The notes under the pieces are model-generated. The model saw only the letters and a program-made list of their open reading frames with translations. It was not told where the DNA came from and did not search any database. Below, in pieces: positions 25,055-33,820 of a stretch of 64,000 nucleotides of DNA. How positions within the stretch are numbered: the first letter of the stretch is position 1; each line of letters opens with the position of its first letter. The position numbers and the translations under genes were made by a program. Origin of the DNA: Acetatifactor muris (lineage in GTDB: Bacteria > Bacillota > Clostridia > Lachnospirales > Lachnospiraceae). The DNA lies in contig JAMPFR010000009.1 in NCBI GenBank assembly GCA_023664365.1, positions 1 through 64,000 of the forward strand, read 5' to 3'.

Positions 25055-27106
25055 TCAACATTTTGCAGGCAGCCATCTGCACAGGGCTTTCTCCAGCTTC
25101 TTCAGATCAATGGGTTTGGAAATATGTTCGTTCATGCCCGCCACCAGAGACGCCTGAACATCCTCCGCAAAGGCGTTGGCGGACATGGCAAGAATCGGTA
25201 CTTCCTTTGCATAAGGCCGATCCATGCTGCGGATAGCCTTTGCCGCCTCATAACCGTCCATAACCGGCATCTGGATATCCATAAACACAATATTATAATA
25301 CCCGTCCTCTGCGGCTGCCAGTTTTTCAACGGCTTCCCTGCCGTTCCATGCCTGCTCAATCTCCAGCCCCACCATCTCCAGAATTTCACGGATAATGTCG
25401 GCGTTTGACTCATTATCCTCCACCATCAGCACCCTGTACCCGCTGAAATTTTTCTCCGTCAGAGACTGAATCGGGGACTTTTCATCCTCCGCCTGCTCAC
25501 CGGTTATAATCCGGAACAGATGAATCAGCCGGGATTTGGAATCCGGCCTGGCAATAAATCCGGCTGCGCCTGCTGTCCGCGCCTCCGTCTCAATGTCGGA
25601 CCAGTCATCCTCAGAAATAACCACCACCGCCGTGGAACCGCCTGCCAGGCTGTGAATCTCCCTTATCAGCTCCACAAGGGCGGCGTCCTCCAGCATGCCC
25701 CGTTCCAGAAGCACCGCGCAGTAATCGTCCCCCTCCTCCCGACGTCCGGTAATACGCTTCAGGGCCTCTCTGTCCGTCAACACCCATTCGCTCCTGACGC
25801 CCAGTCCGGCCATGGTATCCCGGGCAGCCTTACACAACTCCTCATCTCTGCTCACCACCAGCACTGCGGAATCCGCAAGCTGCGGAAACACCACCGTTTC
25901 CTCCTCCAGCAGCTTCAGGAAGATTTTGACGGTCACCTTTGTTCCCTTATTCGGCGTACTCTTCACATAGACGCCGCCGTTCATCATGCGGACAATATTG
26001 TTTGTAATCGCCAGACCTAGGCCGCTTCCCTGAACCTTTTCCACACGGCGGTCCTTTGCCCGGGCAAAGGGTTCAAACAAATGCTCCATAAACTCCGGAT
26101 CCATGCCGATACCGTTATCCTCCACCACAATTTCATAACAGCCGATATCCTGCTTGTTGGTAGGCTTCTCCTCCAGCGTCAGGCTGACCCTGCCGTCCTC
26201 CAAGGTATAGTTTGCCGCATTTTCCACAAGATTCATGATAATCTGGTCGATACGCCGCCTGTCGCCCAGCACCTTCTCATGCTCAAGGTGCAGAATCTTC
26301 ATGGAAAACTCATGCCCTCTTTCCCTTACATATGACCCCAATATGACATTAAAGTTTTCAAACAGCTCCGGCAATTCAACTTCTTCCTCCTGAAGCGTCA
26401 TTTTGCCGGATTCAATCATGCTCATATCAAGCAATTCATCCACAAGGGACAACAGATATTTGCCGGAAACGGAAATCTTTTTCAGACACTCTGCCACCCG
26501 CACCGTATTATCCGAATGTCGCTCTGCAATAGCCGTCATGCCGATAATAGCGTTCAGGGGCGTACGGATATCGTGGCTGATCTGGGCAAGAAACTCTGAC
26601 TTCGCTGAATTGGCCCTGTTTGCCGCCTCATATGCCTCCCGGAGAGCCTCCTGCTGCCGGACTTCAGCCTGTTGTATCTCCCTCTGCAGATTCCTGGCTC
26701 CCAGATACACGCAGTAGAGCTTCTCATACCGGTCAAAGGCCGGCGTCAGCACAAAGCGATGCATATCCCGGCTGCCGCTTCTCTGATAAAGGCTCACATC
26801 AAAGGAAACCTCCTGTTTCAGCTTTTTCAGATTTCCGGGCTCCAGATACTGTTCAAAGACGGGCCACTCATCCTCGCCGATACGGTTTTCCATATAATCC
26901 TGCCAGACCTGCCGATAGGAGCTTTCCGTACCGCTTTTCTCCGGCTCATTCCTGTCCTGCAGAATGACCACCGTGCCCGTCAGCATGTTGATTTCCCAGG
27001 CAATGTCCATAAAGAACATCATGTTCTGAAAAAGCGCATGGTTATAATCATGCAGATTCATATCCTGTTCTTTTTCCGTCAATCCGAAATTATTCATCTC
27101 ACTCAT
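25055..27106 (-). CDS. Hybrid histidine kinase with two receiver domains
   Basis: A 683-residue protein without membrane helices. An N-terminal PAS-like region (to about 150) and a helical linker lead to a HisKA domain with His in FLAQISHDIRTPLNAIIG and an HATPase (NLVENAANY, DNGIGM, GSGLGLAI). A first receiver-like domain is degenerate: the phospho-acceptor position reads DDYCAVLLERG. The C-terminal receiver is complete (VEDNESN, VFMDIQMPVMDG, Lys in ISKPID). The gene begins within the stop codon of the upstream kinase gene (ATGA overlap at 27103-27106), which fixes the start. It is part of a phosphorelay operon; the signal and output are not visible. Confidence 0.9.
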   Translation of the reverse strand: MSEMNNFGLTEKEQDMNLHDYNHALFQNMMFFMDIAWEINMLTGTVVILQDRNEPEKSGTESSYRQVWQDYMENRIGEDEWPVFEQYLEPGNLKKLKQEVSFDVSLYQRSGSRDMHRFVLTPAFDRYEKLYCVYLGARNLQREIQQAEVRQQEALREAYEAANRANSAKSEFLAQISHDIRTPLNAIIGMTAIAERHSDNTVRVAECLKKISVSGKYLLSLVDELLDMSMIESGKMTLQEEEVELPELFENFNVILGSYVRERGHEFSMKILHLEHEKVLGDRRRIDQIIMNLVENAANYTLEDGRVSLTLEEKPTNKQDIGCYEIVVEDNGIGMDPEFMEHLFEPFARAKDRRVEKVQGSGLGLAITNNIVRMMNGGVYVKSTPNKGTKVTVKIFLKLLEEETVVFPQLADSAVLVVSRDEELCKAARDTMAGLGVRSEWVLTDREALKRITGRREEGDDYCAVLLERGMLEDAALVELIREIHSLAGGSTAVVVISEDDWSDIETEARTAGAAGFIARPDSKSRLIHLFRIITGEQAEDEKSPIQSLTEKNFSGYRVLMVEDNESNADIIREILEMVGLEIEQAWNGREAVEKLAAAEDGYYNIVFMDIQMPVMDGYEAAKAIRSMDRPYAKEVPILAMSANAFAEDVQASLVAGMNEHISKPIDLKKLEKALCRWLPAKC

Positions 27107-29790
27107 ATCGTCTCTTCCCATTCCACCATAATCTCTTCACAGGTATCGACATCTATATTCTCCACTGCTTCCAGCAGCCGTTCAAAAAGCTCCGCCTGCC
27201 TTCCGCTGTAAGAATACTCCTTCATTGCACCGGCCGCTTCCTCCATCCTGTCCATATCCAACTCATCCATGGCTATCCGCATGTCTGCAAATAATTTCTG
27301 CAGGGTTTCCTTCGGAATCTCTCCCTTGCCTCCTCTTGTCTCCTGCTCTTCGCAGAAGGGAGAAAGCACCGGTATGTATGCCATGTACTCCAGCAGCATC
27401 TCGTCCGTCCGGGCATGAATCATGGCCCCGTCCTTCCTGTTTCCTGCATCCTCCAGGGCCGCCGCCTTCTCCGAAAGGGGGATGGCTCCGATCTGCCTGG
27501 CCGCGCTCTTCAAGGCGTGCACTTCTATAGTATATGCACTCCAGTCCTCACTTTTTTCCGCATCTTTGATCTGCTTACACTTTTTCTCAATGACACGGTA
27601 AAAGTCTTTCAGTACTGCCCAGAACAGCTTCTCGCTTCCCAGCATGCCGATGGCCGTCTCCGTGTCCAGGTTCCCTACCTTGACTTTGTCTTGCTTTTCC
27701 TGCTTATTCTCCTTTGCAAGGTCAAGGGCGGAAATATCCGTTCTCACTATCTTCTCTGCGGGAAGCCACTGCGCCACCTTGGAAATCAGCATTTTCAGTT
27801 CCACAGGCTTGGCAATGAAATCGTTCATGCCCTCCTCCAGAAATACCTCCCTGGTACCGCTCATGGCGTTGGCAGTCAGGGCGATAATGGGTACGTCGTT
27901 GTACTCCGGATGAAAGCGCCGTATGATATGGGTGGTCTCCACGCCGTCAAGCTCCGGCATCATGTGATCCATAAAGATGATGTCATACCGATGCTCGGAA
28001 ATTTTTGTAATCGCTTCCTTGCCGCTTAAGGCCAGATCCACCTTCATCTGCAGCGGCTCCAGCAGACCCTCCGCCACCGTGAGGTTAATTGCATTGTCAT
28101 CTACAATCAGCACCTCCGCGTCCGGCGCTATGAAATTAAACTCCACCACGTCTGCATCCTCGTCCAGGGAACGCAGCCTTTCATGGTTGAAAATCATAGC
28201 CTCGTTCATGGAATACAGGGGCTTTCTTACCATATGTATATTGGGCGCGTTGTAATGGCCCTCCAGAGACTGAAAGGGGAACAGAAACGCCGCCGTAAGC
28301 GCCGGGGTATTCTGTACAAACTCCTCTATCAGGGGCGTCAGCAGTTCTCTCTCCGCAAACAGGAAGCATTCCCTGCCCTCCGGAATTTCAACTTCCTCCA
28401 TGGAAGAAATCTCATGGTACTCCACGCCAAAGCGCTGACAATCCGCCACCAGATTCTGTTTGAGATACTCGTTCTTTATCAGTCCGTAGACCAGAATGTT
28501 TTCAGGATTTTTAACGGAGATGCTTGACTCTGCATTAATCAGCGTCTGCGGTATTTCAAAGGAAAACATGGTTCCTTTGCCGTACTGGCTCTTGACGTGA
28601 ATCTCACCGTCCATCAGATGGGTCAGCTGCCGGGAGATGGCCAGGCCCAAACCCGTTCCCTCAATGTTACGGTTCCGCTTGCTGTCCACCTGCTGGAAGG
28701 AATTGAAGATTCTCGTTAAATCCTCCTCCTTGATGCCGATTCCGGTATCCTCTACGGCAAAGCACAGAAGCACTTTCCCGTCCTCTTTTCTTTCGTGGAA
28801 CATCCTCACCATCACCTGTCCCGTGGTGGTAAACTTGGTGGCGTTGTTGACAATATTCAGCAGAATCTGTTTGATACGGATATTGTCTCCCAAGAGCCTG
28901 CTGGGGATCTCCGGAGAAATATCCAGCACCAGCTCCACTTCCTTATCCTTCAGCCGCTCCTCCGCAATGGTGGCAATATCGTTGACAATGGACATGGGCT
29001 CGTATTCCACCGGCACAATATCCATTTTCCCCGCCTCAATCTTTGAAAAGTCCAGAATATCGTTAATGATTGTCAGCAACGCCTTACCGGAAGACTTTAT
29101 CTGACGGACATACTCCCTGGCAGCAGGGGGAAGCTTTTCCCGCAGAGCCATCTCCGCCATGCCGATTACCGCGTTCATGGGCGTCCGAATCTCATGACTC
29201 ATATTTGCCAGAAAATCGGATTTCATATTGTTTGCCCGCTCGATCTCCCGGGTACCCTGTATGCTCCTGTACTGCCCATAGGCCATATCAGACAGCACGT
29301 TTGCCACAATGAACAGGAATTCTGCCGCCTTGTCAATCTCCTTCTTCTCCAGAATCCTGACCTTCTGCGCCGCCTCCCAGAGATCCTGGGGCCGCACCCC
29401 CAAATCCCAGGCTATCTTGAATATCTGCTCTTTTTTAGGCGGCTCCGTCAGAACCTGGCCGCCGATAAAGCTGCCCACCATCTGTCCGTCCGCCAGTATG
29501 GGCGCCGCATAGTCAATCAGCCCCGCATGGCAGTAATAGGTAGTGGGGCCGCCCTCCTTCCAGGAATCCTCCGCACCGAATTTATCGCACTGCTCACAGC
29601 GTATATGGCCGTCTTTTGACTGGCGGGCATACTTCATACAGAAATCCGTAAAGTTAGAACCCTTCGTCACCGGAACGCCGTCCGCGTCCGTAGTCAGCGC
29701 CGCCATGCCCGTCATGGCAGAAAAGGCGTCCTGCACCCGCTGTAACGTCTCAACACTGATTAAATCCGTTAAATGTAATATTTCCTCCAT
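27103..29790 (-). CDS. PocR-domain hybrid histidine kinase with receiver and Hpt domains
   Basis: An 895-residue cytoplasmic kinase. Residues 1-170 form a PocR-type sensor with conserved Cys (FCMKYARQSKDGHIRCEQCDKFG, then TTYYCHAGLIDYAAPI), which in relatives binds small molecules or metal. HisKA (FLANMSHEIRTPMNAVIG), HATPase (NIVNNATKF, DTGIGI, GTGLGLAI), a degenerate receiver-like stretch, a complete receiver (VDDNAIN, IIFMDHMMPELDG, FIAKPVE) and a C-terminal Hpt domain (HALKSAARQIGA) follow in order. It is therefore a multi-step phosphorelay in one chain. It overlaps the next kinase gene by 4 bases. ATG 29790 is preferred to the adjacent GTG; GAGGTAATAA is upstream. Confidence 0.92.
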   Translation of the reverse strand: MEEILHLTDLISVETLQRVQDAFSAMTGMAALTTDADGVPVTKGSNFTDFCMKYARQSKDGHIRCEQCDKFGAEDSWKEGGPTTYYCHAGLIDYAAPILADGQMVGSFIGGQVLTEPPKKEQIFKIAWDLGVRPQDLWEAAQKVRILEKKEIDKAAEFLFIVANVLSDMAYGQYRSIQGTREIERANNMKSDFLANMSHEIRTPMNAVIGMAEMALREKLPPAAREYVRQIKSSGKALLTIINDILDFSKIEAGKMDIVPVEYEPMSIVNDIATIAEERLKDKEVELVLDISPEIPSRLLGDNIRIKQILLNIVNNATKFTTTGQVMVRMFHERKEDGKVLLCFAVEDTGIGIKEEDLTRIFNSFQQVDSKRNRNIEGTGLGLAISRQLTHLMDGEIHVKSQYGKGTMFSFEIPQTLINAESSISVKNPENILVYGLIKNEYLKQNLVADCQRFGVEYHEISSMEEVEIPEGRECFLFAERELLTPLIEEFVQNTPALTAAFLFPFQSLEGHYNAPNIHMVRKPLYSMNEAMIFNHERLRSLDEDADVVEFNFIAPDAEVLIVDDNAINLTVAEGLLEPLQMKVDLALSGKEAITKISEHRYDIIFMDHMMPELDGVETTHIIRRFHPEYNDVPIIALTANAMSGTREVFLEEGMNDFIAKPVELKMLISKVAQWLPAEKIVRTDISALDLAKENKQEKQDKVKVGNLDTETAIGMLGSEKLFWAVLKDFYRVIEKKCKQIKDAEKSEDWSAYTIEVHALKSAARQIGAIPLSEKAAALEDAGNRKDGAMIHARTDEMLLEYMAYIPVLSPFCEEQETRGGKGEIPKETLQKLFADMRIAMDELDMDRMEEAAGAMKEYSYSGRQAELFERLLEAVENIDVDTCEEIMVEWEETI

Positions 29791-29847
29791 CACTTATTAC
29801 CTCTGATTCCTTTTTTCTTAAAACAGTATCTTACACTAAGCAGTATC

Positions 29848-30738
29848 TTACACTTCCCCAAACTGATTTTTAATGGCCTCAATCAACTTATCATGCTCAA
29901 TGGGCTTTAAGAGATAGCCCTGGGGCTTCAGCGACAACGCTTTCTGAATCTTTGTCTTTTCCTTCACGCCGGTGAGGAAAATCACCGGAATATCCTTTGT
30001 GGATTCGTCCTGACGCAGCTTTTCCAGCACCTCGGATCCGCTCTCCTCCGGCATCTCATAATCCAGAAGAATCAAATCCACGGATTTATTCGTCAGATAT
30101 TTCCTGGCAATCTTTCCGCTGATAGCCGTCGCCACCTCATACCGATCTCTGAGGCTTTCCCTAATTACCTTCAGCATCATGGGATTGTCGTCCACCACCA
30201 GAATATGCCTTTTCACCGGACGGGCCAGCTGCTCCGCCATCTCCGGCGGCATGTCCAGATTCAGCATCCGCGCCGCCTCTATCAGCTTATCCTCCTTGGA
30301 CGGATCCGACGCCCCCCCCGGTTGGCTCTGCTCCGTCTTCCGGTTTCTGCCTGCTTTTGTCTGCCTGTTGTCCAGGAACCTGTTCAGGCGCGCCAGGATC
30401 TGGGTAATTGACAGCATGGACTTCTCAATCACCAGCTGCGCAGAGTTTGCGGAATAGCGGCAGAACTCGTCACAATCCTCACTCTGTCCGATAATCACCA
30501 ACGGAATATCGTCCTCCTCCAGCTTGCTCTTCACGGAAAGTATCTGCTGCATATCCTCATAGCTGTCTTCCATAAGGCAATAGACAAGGGCGTCCGGTTT
30601 ATAATATTTCAAATGGTTCCTGACGTCCTCAAAGCGTCCGGTGCATGAAAGGCATTCCAGTTCATCCCGAAGATGAGTGAAAAAGTCTCCAATCATCACC
30701 TTGTTCCTTCCAACCAGCAGTACGCTGTACTTTGCCAT
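29848..30738 (-). CDS. Tandem-receiver response regulator, first receiver degenerate
   Basis: A 296-residue protein with two receiver domains and no output domain. The first (residues 1-120) lacks the phospho-acceptor Asp: the strand reads DALVYCLMED. A linker rich in Ser/Gln/Lys follows, then a short helical MLNLDMPPEMAEQLA segment. The second receiver (from about 172) is intact, with VVDDNPMM, DLILLDYEMPEESG and Lys in YLLKPIE. It is the first gene of the phosphorelay operon and is probably a shuttle or adaptor between the two hybrid kinases encoded downstream. A promoter is visible at 30768-30797. Confidence 0.88.
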   Translation of the reverse strand: MAKYSVLLVGRNKVMIGDFFTHLRDELECLSCTGRFEDVRNHLKYYKPDALVYCLMEDSYEDMQQILSVKSKLEEDDIPLVIIGQSEDCDEFCRYSANSAQLVIEKSMLSITQILARLNRFLDNRQTKAGRNRKTEQSQPGGASDPSKEDKLIEAARMLNLDMPPEMAEQLARPVKRHILVVDDNPMMLKVIRESLRDRYEVATAISGKIARKYLTNKSVDLILLDYEMPEESGSEVLEKLRQDESTKDIPVIFLTGVKEKTKIQKALSLKPQGYLLKPIEHDKLIEAIKNQFGEV

Positions 30739-30767
30739 AATCCACCCTCCTTTTTCTGTCTGGGACT

Positions 30768-30797
30768 ATTGTACCATATACCGATTATCGAATGCAA
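30768..30797 (-). promoter_or_regulatory. Promoter of the phosphorelay operon
   Basis: On the minus strand TTGCAT (30792-30797), 18 bases and TACAAT (30768-30773) precede the response-regulator start by about 30 bases. Confidence 0.55.
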
Positions 30798-30884
30798 TAC
30801 ATTTACAATATGTTAAAACTTTTATTCTTTATTTTCGTCTGTATTTACAGAGTGGTTTACATCATGTGAAGGGGGATGAATTTT

Positions 30885-32372
30885 ATGAAAATCACAAAAA
30901 GTGCTATAAACGGTATTTTGTATCGTGGAATCTGCGGGGGAGTCTGCGCCGCGCTGACGCTTGCCGCCCTCGCAGGCTGCGGAAACGGCAGCAGCAGCCG
31001 GAACCTGATGAATGAAGTGTCAGCAGGGCGGGAATCGGCAGGCGGGAGCTCTGCGGAGACGGACGGCGGTTCGGTCAGCAGCGCACAGACCGGCGGCTCA
31101 CAGGCTGACGGCGATTCGGCATATTCGGGCGGCGGAGGGCAGACTGACGGCGGTTCGACCATTGAGGGCGCACAGGCTGGGGACGGCCGGGCATATGCGG
31201 ACAGCAGTGCCTCGGCTGACGGCGGTTCGGCCGCCCGCAGACTGCCCTCCGCAGACGCCGTTACCTATACGGATTTTGCGGTGCGCCTGTTTCAGGAGTG
31301 CACCCGCTCCCGGACAGAGGGCAATGTACTTGTGTCGCCTCTGTCTGTCATCAACGCCCTTGCCATGACTGCAAACGGCGCACGGGGAGAGACTCTGGAG
31401 CAAATGGAAGAGCTGCTGGGCGCAGATTTAAATTCTCTTTGCAGTTACCTGAGCAGCTACAACCGAAGCCTTCCCGCAGGGGAAAAGCAGAAGCTGCATT
31501 CGGCTGATTCCATCTGGATAAAAGAGGACAAAAGCTTTACCGCTTCCCCTGACTTCCTGCAGGCAAACGCCGAATGGTTTGGCGCCGACGTTTATATGGC
31601 GCCCTTTGATGCTTCCACTCTCAAGGACATAAACCGGTGGGTATCTGAAAATACGGACGAAATGATTCCTGAGATTCTGGATGAGATTCCGGCAGATGCA
31701 GTCATGTATCTGGTGAACGCTCTTGCCTTTGACGCCGAATGGCAGTCCGTCTATAAAGAGTACCAAATCAGAGAAGGTACCTTCACCCTTGAGGACGGCA
31801 CCGTACAGGATGCCGAAATGATGTACTCCACCGAATATACCTGGCTCCAGGATACACAGGCGCAGGGCTTTGTAAAATATTATTACGACACCGGATATGC
31901 CTTTGCAGCCCTGCTGCCGGATGAGGGCGTCAGCCTGGCGGATTACACGGCTTCCCTTACGGGGGAGCGGCTGCATGAGCTGCTGTCCGATACTGCTTCT
32001 CCATCCCCTTCCGTTGAAGCAGCCATCCCGAAATTCAAATCGGAATACAGCGTATCCCTGAATGACATTCTGGAAAATCTCGGCATGACAGACGCCTTTG
32101 ACTCCGACAGGGCGGATCTCTCCGGGCTTGGAAGCAGCCCTGACGGAACCCTTTACATCAGCCGCGTTCTCCACAAAACCTTTATTGCACTGGATGAAAA
32201 GGGCACAAGGGCCGGAGCCGCCACCGCGGTGGAGATAGTCAAGGAAAGTGCCGCGATAAACCCCCTTGAATCAAAGACAGTTTATCTGGATCGGCCCTTT
32301 GTGTATATGATTATCGACTGTGAAGAAAATCTGCCTGTGTTTATGGGCACGGTGACGGAGCTGGAGCAGTGA
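30885..32372 (+). CDS. Lipoprotein serpin (serine/cysteine protease inhibitor)
   Basis: A 495-residue serpin. A signal peptide ends in the lipobox LAGC (Cys32), so it is displayed on the outer face of the membrane. A 75-residue Gly/Ser/Ala/Asp-rich linker follows, with DGGS units encoded by three identical 12-mers (31062, 31146, 31218). The serpin domain runs from about residue 125: NVLVSPLSVINALAMTANGARGET, the shutter region, the hinge DEKGTRAGAATAVEI (Glu438 at the P17 position) and the closing RPFVYMI. The small-residue hinge predicts an inhibitory serpin. Canonical counting puts P1 at Glu454, but the loop is about six residues longer than in antitrypsin, so P1 is uncertain. The start is the ATG at 30885, with GGGGG 9 bases upstream. 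Confidence 0.93.
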   Translation: MKITKSAINGILYRGICGGVCAALTLAALAGCGNGSSSRNLMNEVSAGRESAGGSSAETDGGSVSSAQTGGSQADGDSAYSGGGGQTDGGSTIEGAQAGDGRAYADSSASADGGSAARRLPSADAVTYTDFAVRLFQECTRSRTEGNVLVSPLSVINALAMTANGARGETLEQMEELLGADLNSLCSYLSSYNRSLPAGEKQKLHSADSIWIKEDKSFTASPDFLQANAEWFGADVYMAPFDASTLKDINRWVSENTDEMIPEILDEIPADAVMYLVNALAFDAEWQSVYKEYQIREGTFTLEDGTVQDAEMMYSTEYTWLQDTQAQGFVKYYYDTGYAFAALLPDEGVSLADYTASLTGERLHELLSDTASPSPSVEAAIPKFKSEYSVSLNDILENLGMTDAFDSDRADLSGLGSSPDGTLYISRVLHKTFIALDEKGTRAGAATAVEIVKESAAINPLESKTVYLDRPFVYMIIDCEENLPVFMGTVTELEQ

Positions 32373-32762
32373 TGCGGCCCCGGATAGTGCCTTGGACTAC
32401 TTTGGGGATTTTATGGGAAATGCCGGAGATGCGATGCTTTTTTGGTGTTCTTGTATTGAAAATTTGGGGGAGACAAGCGCAAACAGTTTAACTATAATTC
32501 AACTCGTTTACAAAAGTCCGGCTGAAAATACGCCAGAAAACCAGAAGCTGCCAGAAGTTCAGCACGCTTGAACCCAATATAAAAATCGAGTGAAAAGATG
32601 GTTAAAATAACAAAAAACACTTTTCATCTATATCTTTTCCGGCTATAATACCTATATAGTCTCGTATACTATTTACATATCCGCAGTTTCCGAATTTTGA
32701 TGCCACCATAGACTATGGGGTTGCAAGCCCTGGAAGATACAAAATGAAAGGAATCTAAAGCA
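32373..32762. other. 390-bp intergenic region, no supported gene
   Basis: It becomes AT-rich rightwards. A 52-codon frame (32413-32571) has no ribosome site. A GTGAAAAG/CTTTTCA imperfect inverted repeat around 32600-32630 is followed by a TATAAT near 32645, a likely promoter for the Rpn-family gene. The composition change suggests the start of acquired DNA. Confidence 0.5.
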
Positions 32763-33560
32763 TTGCAGACAAGCACAGAACAGCAGGCACTCATCAAACA
32801 GCTGAACGTCATAGATGATGTGTTTTTCCACAAAATTGCAGAAGATAAAGATGTCTGTGAAGAAATCCTGCGGATCATCCTCCAGAAGCCACGGCTGAAA
32901 GTAATAGATGCACAAACACAACGCTTTTTGCGCAATATCGGGGCGCACTCTGTGATCCTTGACTTGCTTTGTGAAGATGAAGATGGCAGCCGGATCAATG
33001 TGGAAATGCAGAAAACTGATGATGACCATGTAAAACGTGTCCGTTTCAATAGTTCCAACATTGACACCACTTTTACAGAAAAAGGATTAGACTATAAAGA
33101 CTTCCCTGACATTTATGTGATTTTTATCTCTAAATTCGATATGTTCCAGAAAGATAAAACGATTTATCATTTGGAAACTATCATTAGGGAAACCGAAACA
33201 TTTGTAGATGATGGCATCCACCGGATATTCGTGAACTGTGCAGTAAATGATGGATCCGATATCGCGGAACTGATGCAGTACTTTAAAAACAGTACCGGCA
33301 AAAACAACAAATTCCCCAAATTATCAGACAGGGTATATTATTTTAAGGAATCAAAGGAAGGAGCTGACGCTATGACACAGGTTGTTGAAGATTACTTTAA
33401 GAAAAGAATTTCTGAGCAAATGTCTGAACACGACAAAGAAACAGTAAAGGTACTTTTGCAGAATGGTGCATCTGTCGATTTGATAAAGAAATCATTCCCA
33501 ACTCTCTCGGTGGAATATATCGAAAATCTGGATCAGCAACTTTCAGTAGTTGGACAATAG
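32763..33560 (+). CDS. Rpn/YhgA-family PD-(D/E)XK nuclease (transposase-related)
   Basis: A 265-residue protein of the recombination-promoting nuclease (Rpn, PDDEXK_2) family. The nuclease core is visible in AHSVILDLLCEDEDGSRINVEMQ, giving the Asp...Glu-X-Gln pattern of PD-(D/E)XK enzymes. A helical C-terminal tail (ISEQMSEHDKETVKVLLQNGASVDLIKKS) is typical. Relatives cut DNA and promote RecA-independent recombination. They occur in many copies in Clostridia and are often mobile. A stop codon lies 18 bases upstream in frame, so the TTG at 32763 is the first usable start, with AAAGGA 10 bases before it. A strong hairpin follows the gene. Confidence 0.88.
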   Translation: MQTSTEQQALIKQLNVIDDVFFHKIAEDKDVCEEILRIILQKPRLKVIDAQTQRFLRNIGAHSVILDLLCEDEDGSRINVEMQKTDDDHVKRVRFNSSNIDTTFTEKGLDYKDFPDIYVIFISKFDMFQKDKTIYHLETIIRETETFVDDGIHRIFVNCAVNDGSDIAELMQYFKNSTGKNNKFPKLSDRVYYFKESKEGADAMTQVVEDYFKKRISEQMSEHDKETVKVLLQNGASVDLIKKSFPTLSVEYIENLDQQLSVVGQ

Positions 33561-33601
33561 CAGAAACTTGTCCTCTCTGAAAAATCATAATTCAGTATTC
33601 T

Positions 33602-33632
33602 AACAGGGAACCCGTATATATGGTTCCCTGTT
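33602..33632. terminator. Hairpin after the Rpn-family gene
   Basis: AACAGGGAACC and GGTTCCCTGTT form a perfect 11-bp stem with a 9-base AT loop, 42 bases after the stop codon. There is no long T-run. It also lies between the Rpn gene and the decayed remnant. Confidence 0.6.
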
Positions 33633-33646
33633 GACTATCATAACAA

Positions 33647-33819
33647 TCAATCTCCCACTGCCTTCAGTTTCGCATTTGCCGGCTCCAAGATCACATCCGC
33701 CCCACAGTCGCTGATCCGCTCCTCCGTCTCCTTGATCCCAATGAAGATTCAGATCCGTTTATTTTCCCAGTCAACCTTGTTCCATTTCAGCCCTGATATT
33801 GATACAACGACGTAATAAT
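33647..33819 (-). pseudogene. Decayed remnant of an unidentified gene, C-terminal end
   Basis: On the minus strand one frame reads YYVVVSISGLKWNKVDWENKRI, an in-frame TGA, then IFIGIKETEERISDCGADVI and a tail ending at the TGA 33647-33649. A single Trp-to-stop change would join the two parts. No start codon is seen. The GLKWNKVDWENKRI stretch is faintly like a tyrosine recombinase, but this is not enough to assign a family. Confidence 0.3.
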
Positions 33820-33820
33820 T

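Noticed and set aside
31062-31229. Spaced identical 12-mers resembling a CRISPR or minisatellite
   Set aside because: The GACGGCGGTTCG copies are in frame within the serpin stalk and encode DGGS. Spacing is irregular, so it is a coding repeat.
32413-32571. 52-codon plus-strand frame after the serpin gene
   Set aside because: No ribosome site and no recognisable protein features. It may be part of older coding sequence but cannot be supported.
33750-33819. Tyrosine-recombinase fragment
   Set aside because: The GLKWNKVDWENKRI stretch is suggestive, but no catalytic R-H-R-Y residues are visible, so it was kept only as an unassigned remnant.
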